Shown: positions 1-7,197 of the stretch, piece after piece
Layout of the letters: the number at the start of each line of letters is the position of its first letter
Position numbering within the stretch: the first letter of the stretch is position 1
Assembly (NCBI GenBank): GCA_012838865.1
Contig: DUOK01000029.1
Coordinates: 1-43,280, forward strand
DNA: 43,280 nucleotides
Direction of reading: 5' to 3'
From: Bacteroidales bacterium
GTDB taxonomy: Bacteria > Bacteroidota > Bacteroidia > Bacteroidales > Marinilabiliaceae
Translations under genes and position numbers: made by a program
Notes under the pieces: model-generated
Told to the model about the DNA's origin: nothing
Database searches by the model: none
What the model saw: the letters and a program-made list of their open reading frames with translations, nothing else

Positions 1-459
1 AAAATGAAGGATGCCGTTACCCTGGAAGGCCCCCAGGTGGTCATTACCGAACCCGAATACGAATGGGAAAAAATTGGTCACCAAGTCAACGAAGGCCCCG
101 CTGTGCTCAAGCGCAACGGAAAGATATTTGTCTCCTATTCTGCCAGTGCCACCGACCACAATTATTGTCTCGGGCTGTTGTGGATAGATGAAGATGCCGA
201 CTTGCTGGATGCGGCTTCCTGGAACAAAGCGTCCGAGCCGGTATTTGCCACCCACGAAGGATTTAAGCGTTTTGGTCCCGGTCACAACAGCTTTACGGTT
301 GCTGAGGACGGCAAGACCGACGTAATGATTTATCATGCACGGGAATACAAAGAGATACAGGGTGAGCCCCTGCGTGATCCCAACCGGCACACCCGTGCCC
401 GCGTGCTGCACTGGACCGAAGACGGCTTTCCGGATTTTCGTCACGATGTGAACGACTAA
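1..459 (+). CDS. GH43-family glycosidase, 3' part only (probable alpha-L-arabinofuranosidase or xylosidase)
   Basis: The reading frame is open from the first base, so this is the C-terminal ~152 residues of a longer gene that starts outside the window. The segment VNEGPAVL (Glu at bases 91-93) followed by SYSASATDHNYCLGLL is typical of the late blades of GH43 five-bladed beta-propellers, where the NEGP-type Glu is the general acid. FGPGHNSF, further on, matches the metal-site His region of the last blade. Known members remove arabinose or xylose side chains from plant hemicelluloses, usually in the periplasm or at the cell surface. A strong terminator follows, so the GH31 gene downstream is probably transcribed separately. 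Family assignment is fairly sure; substrate is not readable from this fragment, and the signal peptide lies outside the window. Confidence 0.8.
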   Translation, partial: KMKDAVTLEGPQVVITEPEYEWEKIGHQVNEGPAVLKRNGKIFVSYSASATDHNYCLGLLWIDEDADLLDAASWNKASEPVFATHEGFKRFGPGHNSFTVAEDGKTDVMIYHAREYKEIQGEPLRDPNRHTRARVLHWTEDGFPDFRHDVND

Positions 460-493
460 GCATGCATTAGGCTTGACCTAAACGATATTTGTT

Positions 494-529
494 AAAAGGA
501 TGGCTCAAAAGGATGAGTCATCCTTTTTT
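494..529 (+). terminator. Rho-independent terminator after the GH43 gene
   Basis: A stem of about 13 pairs (left arm 494-506, right arm 515-527, one G-T pair, 8-base loop) ends in an uninterrupted T run. It lies 35 bases past the GH43 stop codon. Confidence 0.85.
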
Positions 530-608
530 CATTGTATCCAAAAGACAAACTATAAGCACCGAAGATTAGGTGATTTAAGGCTTTTGGGCCAGATGATAGA
601 CGGGTTTT

Positions 609-622
609 CAACAAATTTGTTG
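609..622. promoter_or_regulatory. 14-bp perfect palindrome in the GH31 upstream region
   Basis: CAACAAATTTGTTG is a perfect palindrome about 90 bases before the GH31 start codon and could be an operator for a dimeric regulator. A weak promoter candidate follows: TTG at 651-653, then TACTTTTA at 675-682, a poor match to TAnnTTTG. Apart from these and the terminator, nothing is recognisable between 460 and 704. Confidence 0.35.
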
Positions 623-704
623 TAGGTTTCAACCACACTGTTGTTCACCAAAAACAACTCTTTTTACTTTTATCCTAAGTGTTTAACCTTATTAATGGAC
701 GACT

Positions 705-3071
705 ATGAAAATGAATTTAAGGGCAAGCGTGTTGTTGCTGCTGCTCGCGGTAGTTTTTGCCGTAAAGGGGCAAAACTTTGAACAAACAACACATGGGATT
801 AAAGCTGTTGTTGATGATGTAAAGGTCGAAATTGAGTATTATTCGCCCAAAGTGGTACGAATAATTAAATCGCCGGCCAATCGGCCTTTCACCAAAGAAA
901 GCTTGTCGGTTATTGCAAGTCCCCAAAACTTAAACCTGGTGGTGGACCAAGTAAAGCAAGTGCTTCGCGTTAAAAGCAAGCAGATGCAGGTGCAGCTCGA
1001 TTTAGAAACCGGCCAGCTGTCCTTTGCCGATGCAAAGGGACAGCCGCTTTTGCAAGAGCAGGCTGGTGGGGCCGGATTTGTGCCCTTTAAAGATGTGGAA
1101 GAAGAAACTTTCCGGGTAAAGCAAAGTTTTGTGCTGGATAAAGAGGAGGCCATTTATGGGCTGGGCCTGATGCAGGATGGAAAAATGTCGCAGCGTCATC
1201 AGACCAAATACCTGATTCAGGGTAATGTGGAGGATGTGGTTCCTTTTATTCAATCGCATAAGGGCTATGGCTTGTTTTGGGACAATTATTCGCCCACTAC
1301 TTTTGCCGATAGTGAAGCAGCTACTTCTTTTGAGTCGGAGGTCGGCGACGGCATCGACTATTATTTTATGTATGGAGGAAATGCCGATGGAGTGGTGGCT
1401 TGCATGCGTGAACTAACCGGACAGGTGCCAATGTTTCCTTTGTGGACCTACGGTTTCTGGCAAAGTCGGGAGCGCTATAAGAGTCAGCATGAGTTGTTGG
1501 GGGTGGTGAAAAAGTACAGGGATTTGCAAGTGCCCCTCGACGGCATTATTCAGGATTGGCAGTATTGGGGCAGTAATTACCTGTGGAATGCCATGGAGTT
1601 TCTGAATCCGGAGTTTCCCAACCCTCAGAAAATGGTGGACGAGGCACACAATCTCAATGCCCACATGATTATTTCCATCTGGTCTTCTTTTGGTCCCCAT
1701 ACCAAGCAGTATCGCGAGTTAGAGAAAATCGATGCTTTGATGGATTTCACCACCTGGCCCCAGTCGGGCATACAAAAATGGCCGCCCAATATGGATTATC
1801 CCTCCGGTGTAAGGGTGTACGATGCTTATAATCCGGAGGCACGCGACATTTATTGGAAACATTTAAAGGAAGGCCTGTGGTCGTTGGGGATTGATGGCTG
1901 GTGGATGGACTCTACAGAGCCTGATCACCTCGAAATTCAACCCGAAGACTACGACAATCCTACGTATATGGGGTCGTTCAGAAAAGTACGCAATGCCTAC
2001 CCCTTGATGACGGTGGGCGGAGTGTATAAAAATCAGCGGGAGCTGGATTCGGATAAGCGGGTGTTTATATTAACGCGTTCGGCTTTTGCCGGTCAGCAGC
2101 GCTATGGGGCCAATACGTGGACCGGCGATGTGGTGGCTTCGTGGGAGAACTATAAGAAGCAAATCTCTGCGGGATTGAACTTTTCGTTGACGGGCATTCC
2201 GCACTGGAATACCGATATTGGTGGTTTCTTTCTGTGGGAGTTCAGGGATCCCTTAAACAATCCCGATTATCGCGAACTTCAGGTTCGTTGGATGCAGTTT
2301 GGGGCTTTTACTCCTATGATGCGTTCGCACGGAGAAGGTTTTCCGCGTGAAATCTATCAGTTCGGCGAAAAGGGCGAGCCGATTTACGATGCCCTCGAAA
2401 AAGCCATTCGTCTCCGCTACAGTTTGCTGCCCTACATCTATTCTACTTCGTGGGAGGTGTCGGCCAGACAATCGACCATGACTCGCGCTCTGGTTATGGA
2501 TTTTGCTCACGACACCAAGGCTTTGGACATCAACGATCAATTTATGTTTGGAAAATCAATTCTGGTGTGTCCTGTTACCGAAGGAATGTATACCGTTGAT
2601 GGCAAAGCCGACTTCAGCATGGTGAAGTCACGCCAGTTGTATCTGCCGGAGGCCGCCGGATGGTATGATTTTTGGACCGGTGAGCGTATGGAGGGTGGCC
2701 AAACCATAAGCCGGGAGGTGCCGATCGACCTTATTCCTTTGTATGTAAAAGCCGGAGCCATTTTGCCACTGGGACCCGATGTGCAGTATGCGGCTGAAAA
2801 GCCTTGGGACCATTTGGAGCTGAAAGTTTTTGCCGGCGACGACGGCAGCTTTGTGCTGTATGAAGACGAAGGAGACAACTACAATTATGAGGAGGGGGCC
2901 TTTTCAGAGATTCCGATCAGCTGGAACGATGAGGCAAAAAAGCTAACCATTGGCGCCAGAAGAGGGACTTTCGAAGGCATGCTTAGCGAGCGAAAATTTA
3001 CGATTACCCTTTCTGACGGATCAAGCAAAACTGTGGATTACAAGGGCAAGAAAGTGGTTGTGAAGTTATAA
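705..3071 (+). CDS. GH31 alpha-glycosidase (alpha-xylosidase or alpha-glucosidase), exported
   Basis: 788 residues. An N-terminal hydrophobic segment (about 7-20, ending VKGQ) is a Sec signal peptide. A galactose-mutarotase-like beta domain follows to ~240, then the (beta/alpha)8 barrel (about 245-590) and C-terminal beta domains including a DUF5110-like part. The nucleophile is Asp402 in WWMDSTEPD and the acid/base is Asp475 in WTGDVVASW, both in standard GH31 context; FTPMMRSHGE is another family landmark. The WWMDSTEPD form resembles bacterial xyloglucan alpha-xylosidases, but this protein lacks the PA14 insert of some of those, so alpha-glucosidase remains possible. With the neighbouring GH43 fragment it suggests hemicellulose side-chain removal. 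The ATG at 705 begins a clean signal peptide. It converges with the propeller/AraC regulator gene, a likely controller. Confidence 0.9.
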   Translation: MKMNLRASVLLLLLAVVFAVKGQNFEQTTHGIKAVVDDVKVEIEYYSPKVVRIIKSPANRPFTKESLSVIASPQNLNLVVDQVKQVLRVKSKQMQVQLDLETGQLSFADAKGQPLLQEQAGGAGFVPFKDVEEETFRVKQSFVLDKEEAIYGLGLMQDGKMSQRHQTKYLIQGNVEDVVPFIQSHKGYGLFWDNYSPTTFADSEAATSFESEVGDGIDYYFMYGGNADGVVACMRELTGQVPMFPLWTYGFWQSRERYKSQHELLGVVKKYRDLQVPLDGIIQDWQYWGSNYLWNAMEFLNPEFPNPQKMVDEAHNLNAHMIISIWSSFGPHTKQYRELEKIDALMDFTTWPQSGIQKWPPNMDYPSGVRVYDAYNPEARDIYWKHLKEGLWSLGIDGWWMDSTEPDHLEIQPEDYDNPTYMGSFRKVRNAYPLMTVGGVYKNQRELDSDKRVFILTRSAFAGQQRYGANTWTGDVVASWENYKKQISAGLNFSLTGIPHWNTDIGGFFLWEFRDPLNNPDYRELQVRWMQFGAFTPMMRSHGEGFPREIYQFGEKGEPIYDALEKAIRLRYSLLPYIYSTSWEVSARQSTMTRALVMDFAHDTKALDINDQFMFGKSILVCPVTEGMYTVDGKADFSMVKSRQLYLPEAAGWYDFWTGERMEGGQTISREVPIDLIPLYVKAGAILPLGPDVQYAAEKPWDHLELKVFAGDDGSFVLYEDEGDNYNYEEGAFSEIPISWNDEAKKLTIGARRGTFEGMLSERKFTITLSDGSSKTVDYKGKKVVVKL

Positions 3072-3099
3072 ACAAGCCCTGTTTGAGCTCATAATGTTT

Positions 3100-3140
3100 A
3101 TGCCCGATGGGGAAACTGCGGTTTCTCTTATCGGGCATTT
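3100..3140 (+). terminator. Terminator of GH31, overlapping the end of the convergent regulator gene
   Basis: Nine-base arms ATGCCCGAT (3100-3108) and ATCGGGCAT (3130-3138) enclose a second short stem (3112-3116 with 3121-3125), followed by TTTCTTTTG. The right arm lies inside the last codons and stop of the minus-strand regulator gene. Confidence 0.6.
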
Positions 3141-5362
3141 TCTTTTGTTTTGGCGTATTCGGAGGGGCGACAGCCATACCTCTCCTGAAAGCACTTGCTC
3201 AGATAACTGGAGCTGCTGAAGCCCGTTTGTTCTGCCACTTCTGCAATACTCAGCTGGCCTTGGAGCAGAAGTTGGGCCGCTCGTTGCAGACGAATGTTGC
3301 GAATGAAAAGGCTGGGCGACTGGTCCAGAAGGGTGACCAGTTTTCGGTACAGGCCGGTGCGGTCCATGCACAAATCGCGACTCAATTGTTCTACCGAATA
3401 GCCGGGTAGGTGCAGGTTTTGTTCCACGAGCTGTACCGCCTGTGCAATAAAGGGCGATTCGGGTTGGTTTTGGTCGGGTTTGGTGTTGTCTTCTGTGGCG
3501 GTGGCCTCAATAAGACTGCGGATGCGCTCCAGCAAAAGGTCCTCTTTGTTTTTTCGTTCCAGCCGTTTTTTGGTCTGATAAACATACAGGCGCAGCGCGG
3601 CATAAGTGATTAAAAGGATAAGGAGCGTGTAAATCAGGTAGGCCCATGGAGTTTTCCACCAAGGGGCATGGATCACGAGCTGAATACTTGTGGTATTTTT
3701 TTCGTCCCAACGATCAGGGGCTACCGATGCGGCTACTTTAAAACGGTATTCATTGGGGGGCAGGTTGGTGTAGTGGGCCTGCAGTATGCCGTTGCTTTGT
3801 TGGTTGTGGGTAGCATAAACCCAGTTTTCGTCGATTCCTTCGAGTTGGTAGCGGTAGTGGGTTCGTTTGGGGTCAAAATAATTTAAAGCCGAAAATTCAA
3901 GAATGATGAAGTTCTGTTTGTGGTTCAGTTCGATGTGATTGACATAAGGGGGGTGGCTGGGCAATACCACTCGGCTGTGGTAGCTCTTGTTGGGTAGTAT
4001 TTTTTCGCCCTGCAGGTAAAAGGCGGTAAAAACGGGAGGGTGTGAGAGGGCAGGAGTCGGCAGGTCGGGATGGGACAAATAAACACTATAGCCGTCCTTG
4101 TCGGCAAAGTATAAGCTGCCGTCGGAGGCGCTGAAAGCGGCGTCCGAACCGTATTCCCTCTGCAATTCTTTGGGTACCTGGGTCGGACTTATCGGCAAGA
4201 GTTGGCTCTTGCCGCTTGTATCTACGTTCAGTTGGTAGTTTTTGCCCCGGTCGTTCAGGTAGATGTTGCCGCTACGGTCTTCCCCAAAGTAGGTGGTGGG
4301 TCCCGGGTGCTTCCATGATAAGGAGGTGTCGGTTTTATCCAAGCTCAGTAAATGGTAGCGGTGGGGATGATGGTACAACAAGCCCCGGCTGAAGGTTCCC
4401 AGCCACAGCGCTTCCTGATGGTCTTGGTAAATGGTGCTGATTTCTGTAGCCAGCACCTTGCCTCTTTGCGTCCTTAAAGCAGGCAGGTGTTGTTGTTCAT
4501 GGCTGTCTAAATCAATAATCCAAAATCCCTGAACGCAAGTGATGTAGGCCTTATTGTCCCCGGTAATCATCAAGGTGTTTAAAGTGTAGTCTTTCTCCAT
4601 AATCCGTGTCCATTTTCGTGTGGGGACATCAAAATGGAAAAAGCCGCCTTTGCTGCCATTGCGCAGTTGGTAAAAGCCCTCACCTTTAGGGATGATGAGG
4701 GAAGTGTTGTCGAAATTACTGCTTTCGGCAGCCGGGTAGGCAGCACGTGTGTAGAGACGCTGACCACCGTTTAGTTGGTAACAGCTTGCTTCACCTGTAT
4801 TAAAGAATAAATACAGGTGTTCATGGTCGCTGGCCAAATCCTGCAAATGCTGAGGAGAGGGGGGCAGATCCAGCTTAAACTGCAGGTCTTCTTGCAGTAA
4901 CTGACCTCCGCTGACCAGCCACAGGCGGTCCTGCTGATCGGTAAACAAATCGTCTACCGGCTCAGTCAGTCCCTGTTGCACAAAGTACTGTTCGAGGTCG
5001 TTGACAAATTGTTCCTTTTTGAGATCAAAGGCGCTCAATTGATGGTGGTCTTTCAGCCAAAGCAGGGAGTCGCCTTGTAAATACAGATGGGTGAACCCGC
5101 TGTACGCCTCGAGTGGGTAGCGATGTTCCGGTTTGCGTGCATAGTGGCTAAAGTGCACTCCATCAAACAAATTGATGTGCGTTTGGGTGGTGAAAACCAG
5201 TCGCCCGTCCGGCATCTCCATAATGTAGCGAATGTGGTTGTCGCTCAGTCCATTGGAGGTGTTTACAGGAGTAAAAAGGAAGTCGTTGGCCAGCATCTTC
5301 CCCAAGACCCCAAGAACCAGGCTTAGGAAAAGCAGCGTTTTCTTAAAGTTGCAGCAATACAC
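3128..5362 (-). CDS. Membrane-anchored propeller sensor with AraC-type DNA-binding domain, no kinase
   Basis: 744 residues. Order: hydrophobic signal/anchor (8-25); a beta-propeller of two-component-regulator type (about 28-430, starting FTPVNTSNGLSDNHI and with repeats such as DHQEALWLGTF); a Y_Y_Y domain (about 495-565, with YRYQLEGIDENW); one transmembrane helix (about 572-594); a short charged linker; and an AraC helix-turn-helix pair (about 638-740, with LSIAEVAEQTGFSSSSYLSKCF). In hybrid two-component systems a histidine kinase and receiver would sit between helix and AraC domain. Here only about 45 residues separate them, so the sensor is probably a one-component transmembrane transcription factor responding to a periplasmic ligand, likely a sugar. 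The start is GTG at 5362; no better in-frame start keeps the hydrophobic leader. It lies 25 bases after the PepSY gene on the same strand and converges with GH31. Confidence 0.85.
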   Translation of the reverse strand: MYCCNFKKTLLFLSLVLGVLGKMLANDFLFTPVNTSNGLSDNHIRYIMEMPDGRLVFTTQTHINLFDGVHFSHYARKPEHRYPLEAYSGFTHLYLQGDSLLWLKDHHQLSAFDLKKEQFVNDLEQYFVQQGLTEPVDDLFTDQQDRLWLVSGGQLLQEDLQFKLDLPPSPQHLQDLASDHEHLYLFFNTGEASCYQLNGGQRLYTRAAYPAAESSNFDNTSLIIPKGEGFYQLRNGSKGGFFHFDVPTRKWTRIMEKDYTLNTLMITGDNKAYITCVQGFWIIDLDSHEQQHLPALRTQRGKVLATEISTIYQDHQEALWLGTFSRGLLYHHPHRYHLLSLDKTDTSLSWKHPGPTTYFGEDRSGNIYLNDRGKNYQLNVDTSGKSQLLPISPTQVPKELQREYGSDAAFSASDGSLYFADKDGYSVYLSHPDLPTPALSHPPVFTAFYLQGEKILPNKSYHSRVVLPSHPPYVNHIELNHKQNFIILEFSALNYFDPKRTHYRYQLEGIDENWVYATHNQQSNGILQAHYTNLPPNEYRFKVAASVAPDRWDEKNTTSIQLVIHAPWWKTPWAYLIYTLLILLITYAALRLYVYQTKKRLERKNKEDLLLERIRSLIEATATEDNTKPDQNQPESPFIAQAVQLVEQNLHLPGYSVEQLSRDLCMDRTGLYRKLVTLLDQSPSLFIRNIRLQRAAQLLLQGQLSIAEVAEQTGFSSSSYLSKCFQERYGCRPSEYAKTKENAR

Positions 5363-5387
5363 TTCGGCAATTTTTTGCCTAAAATAG

Positions 5388-6923
5388 TTATTTTTTAGCA
5401 GAACGTCGCCGGTACTTGCGCCGGTAGAGGATGTAGCCGCTGATGACCACCATCACTCCTGCCAGTCCCGCCAGCGGGACAATCAGAATGTAAAAATCGC
5501 TCAACAGAAAGGAGAAAAAGCGCCCGGTGTGGATTTCGAGCGAAACATTCCACAGCGATATCCCCGAGCTTTCGAGAATGTTTTCCGGCATAGCCGGAAA
5601 ACCCTCTTCATGCCACAGTGGAAGCACCCCCTGGTCGTAATCCACCATATAGCGCCTGCCTGCTGCATCACGCAAAGCCCCCGTTACCTTATAATCCCCC
5701 ACCGGGCGTCCCCCGCTGTGGTCCACATGCACCTTGCCCTGGGCAAAGTTCCATATTTCAGGGTGGGCGGGATGCCATAGAAACAGACCACTGAAGGAGC
5801 CGATGAGGTAGGCCCCGCCATCGTAGGTTTCGAAGACATTGATGCCCATTACACTTATCGGAGGCTGATTCTCGTACTTGTGCAGTGCCTTGCTTTGGCG
5901 GTCGAGCCAAAACATGCCGTCGAGGGTGGAGACCAGCATGCGGTCGCGTTCCGCATCGTAGAGCAGATCGCGCAACTTGTCGTACCACGGATTGGGCTGA
6001 TCGAGATGGGTGTAGGGCAGGGGCGGTACTTCCGAGCGGGCGATGGCTATGAGAAAGGGCGGACGCAAAAATATTCCGGTAAAATACAGCACTGCCAGCA
6101 GCACAAAGGTCCATGCTCCCACCTTATTGTGCCAGCGCAGCGACCAGGTATTGATCAACATGAGCTTTCGTCGCGGTTTCCCGGCCCGTCTGCGGCGTTT
6201 GATCCAATCGGGAAAGAAAAACCAAACGATGCCGGTCAGCGACAGAAAGATGGTGACCAGTCCCAGGGCGTCCACAAACAGCTGGCCGGGCAGACCAAAT
6301 ATCTCGCCCGAGTGGATTTGCCAAATGGTTTTCATTAGACTGACTCTTTGTTGGTAGTCGGGCGTTGCCTGCAGCTCCATTTTCCTGAACTGCGTTGCCG
6401 GTCCCGCCGACAGTCCCCTAAACAGATGGGAACGGTTAATGGCGTAAAGCGTATCGCCCACCGTTTCAATGCCCACAAAGCGCTTGATGTCCACCTCCAG
6501 GTCAAACGGCAGCCACTGCTGCTGCTCACGGTCGTAGGCATATAAACCAAAGAGGGTCGCGGCATAGAGGTGCCCCCGGTCACAGCGATGCATATCAAAA
6601 ACCCTTCGCGGATCCGAGCCCTGGGGCAGTCCCCGGTTAAAATCCTCGTAACGCGAAAAAGCAGTATCGCTCAGCCAGATGCCTATGCTGCCATAAAGCA
6701 GGAGACTGTCGCCACCCAGGTTCAACTGCCCCTTTATTGCGGCATTGTTCCAATTGTTGTAGTGGTAGGCTTTGGGAAGCGCCTGCCTGCGCACATCCAC
6801 CCCGCTGAAAGTCTCCCGGTGATTCAGGAAAATGCCGGTAATGCCAAAGTATAAAAGGAAAAAGGACAGGATGAGTCCCGGCCAGCGGTGTAGTTTATAG
6901 TAAAGGAGCCAGTTCTTTTTCAT
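5388..6923 (-). CDS. PepSY-associated transmembrane protein
   Basis: 511 residues from the ATG at 6923. Transmembrane helices are seen near residues 14-33 (after YYKLHRWPGL), ~225-250 (GQLFVDALGLVTIFLSLTGI), ~280-300 (WTFVLLAVLYFTGIFL) and ~475-500 (FYILIVPLAGLAGVMVV). LHRWPG, IWQIHSG and IHTGRF are the His-bearing motifs of the PepSY-associated helix family, whose members often act with iron reduction or siderophore uptake. Two large non-membrane segments lie between the helices, with short repeats (RDRMLVSTLDGMFWLD) that look like beta strands. The frame is open 55 codons further upstream, but that extension has no export signal and crosses the promoter at 7024-7031, so I reject it. No iron-uptake gene is adjacent; the role is unknown. 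Confidence 0.75.
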   Translation of the reverse strand: MKKNWLLYYKLHRWPGLILSFFLLYFGITGIFLNHRETFSGVDVRRQALPKAYHYNNWNNAAIKGQLNLGGDSLLLYGSIGIWLSDTAFSRYEDFNRGLPQGSDPRRVFDMHRCDRGHLYAATLFGLYAYDREQQQWLPFDLEVDIKRFVGIETVGDTLYAINRSHLFRGLSAGPATQFRKMELQATPDYQQRVSLMKTIWQIHSGEIFGLPGQLFVDALGLVTIFLSLTGIVWFFFPDWIKRRRRAGKPRRKLMLINTWSLRWHNKVGAWTFVLLAVLYFTGIFLRPPFLIAIARSEVPPLPYTHLDQPNPWYDKLRDLLYDAERDRMLVSTLDGMFWLDRQSKALHKYENQPPISVMGINVFETYDGGAYLIGSFSGLFLWHPAHPEIWNFAQGKVHVDHSGGRPVGDYKVTGALRDAAGRRYMVDYDQGVLPLWHEEGFPAMPENILESSGISLWNVSLEIHTGRFFSFLLSDFYILIVPLAGLAGVMVVISGYILYRRKYRRRSAKK

Positions 6924-7023
6924 GGTGATTTGATTTGCTTGCAGCTGTTCTGTGGATCCGAAAACGAACCCATTCCAGGATTCGCACCCGTTTGCCCGTT
7001 TGCCGAAGTCCCACAAGCGAGTG

Positions 7024-7031
7024 CAAAGATA
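7024..7031 (-). promoter_or_regulatory. Promoter -7 element (TATCTTTG) for the PepSY gene
   Basis: Read on the minus strand, the box is a perfect TAnnTTTG, directly after the T tract of the qNor terminator. Transcription would start about 90 bases before the ATG at 6923, which supports that start codon. No clear -33 TTTG is seen. Confidence 0.55.
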
Positions 7032-7034
7032 ATA

Positions 7035-7074
7035 AAATCCCGATAAAAGACTTTGTGGTCTTTTATCGGGATTT
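7035..7074 (-). terminator. Strong terminator between qNor and the PepSY gene
   Basis: A perfect 17-pair stem (7035-7051 with 7058-7074) has a 6-base loop. On the minus strand it is followed by TTTATTAT. It lies 124 bases after the qNor stop codon. Confidence 0.8.
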
Positions 7075-7090
7075 GTGTTGTACAGCATAA

Positions 7091-7106
7091 AATTGAAGCT
7101 TCAATT
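7091..7106. repeat. 16-bp perfect palindrome downstream of qNor
   Basis: AATTGAAGCTTCAATT reads the same on both strands. It sits between the qNor stop and its terminator, about 60 bases upstream of the PepSY promoter. It has no loop and no T tract, so it is more like a protein-binding site than a terminator. The rest of 7107-7197 shows nothing recognisable. Confidence 0.35.
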
Positions 7107-7197
7107 CTAGCGCTGTCAGTGGTCGCTTACAGCACGTTTAAAAGGCTTTCGCTACAAAGTTGCGTGTTGACCAGTCGGCATGCACAAAGCGTTTCGC

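Noticed and set aside
6924-7088. 55-codon N-terminal extension of the PepSY protein
   Set aside because: It is hydrophilic, would come before the first membrane helix, and lies across the promoter box and terminator.
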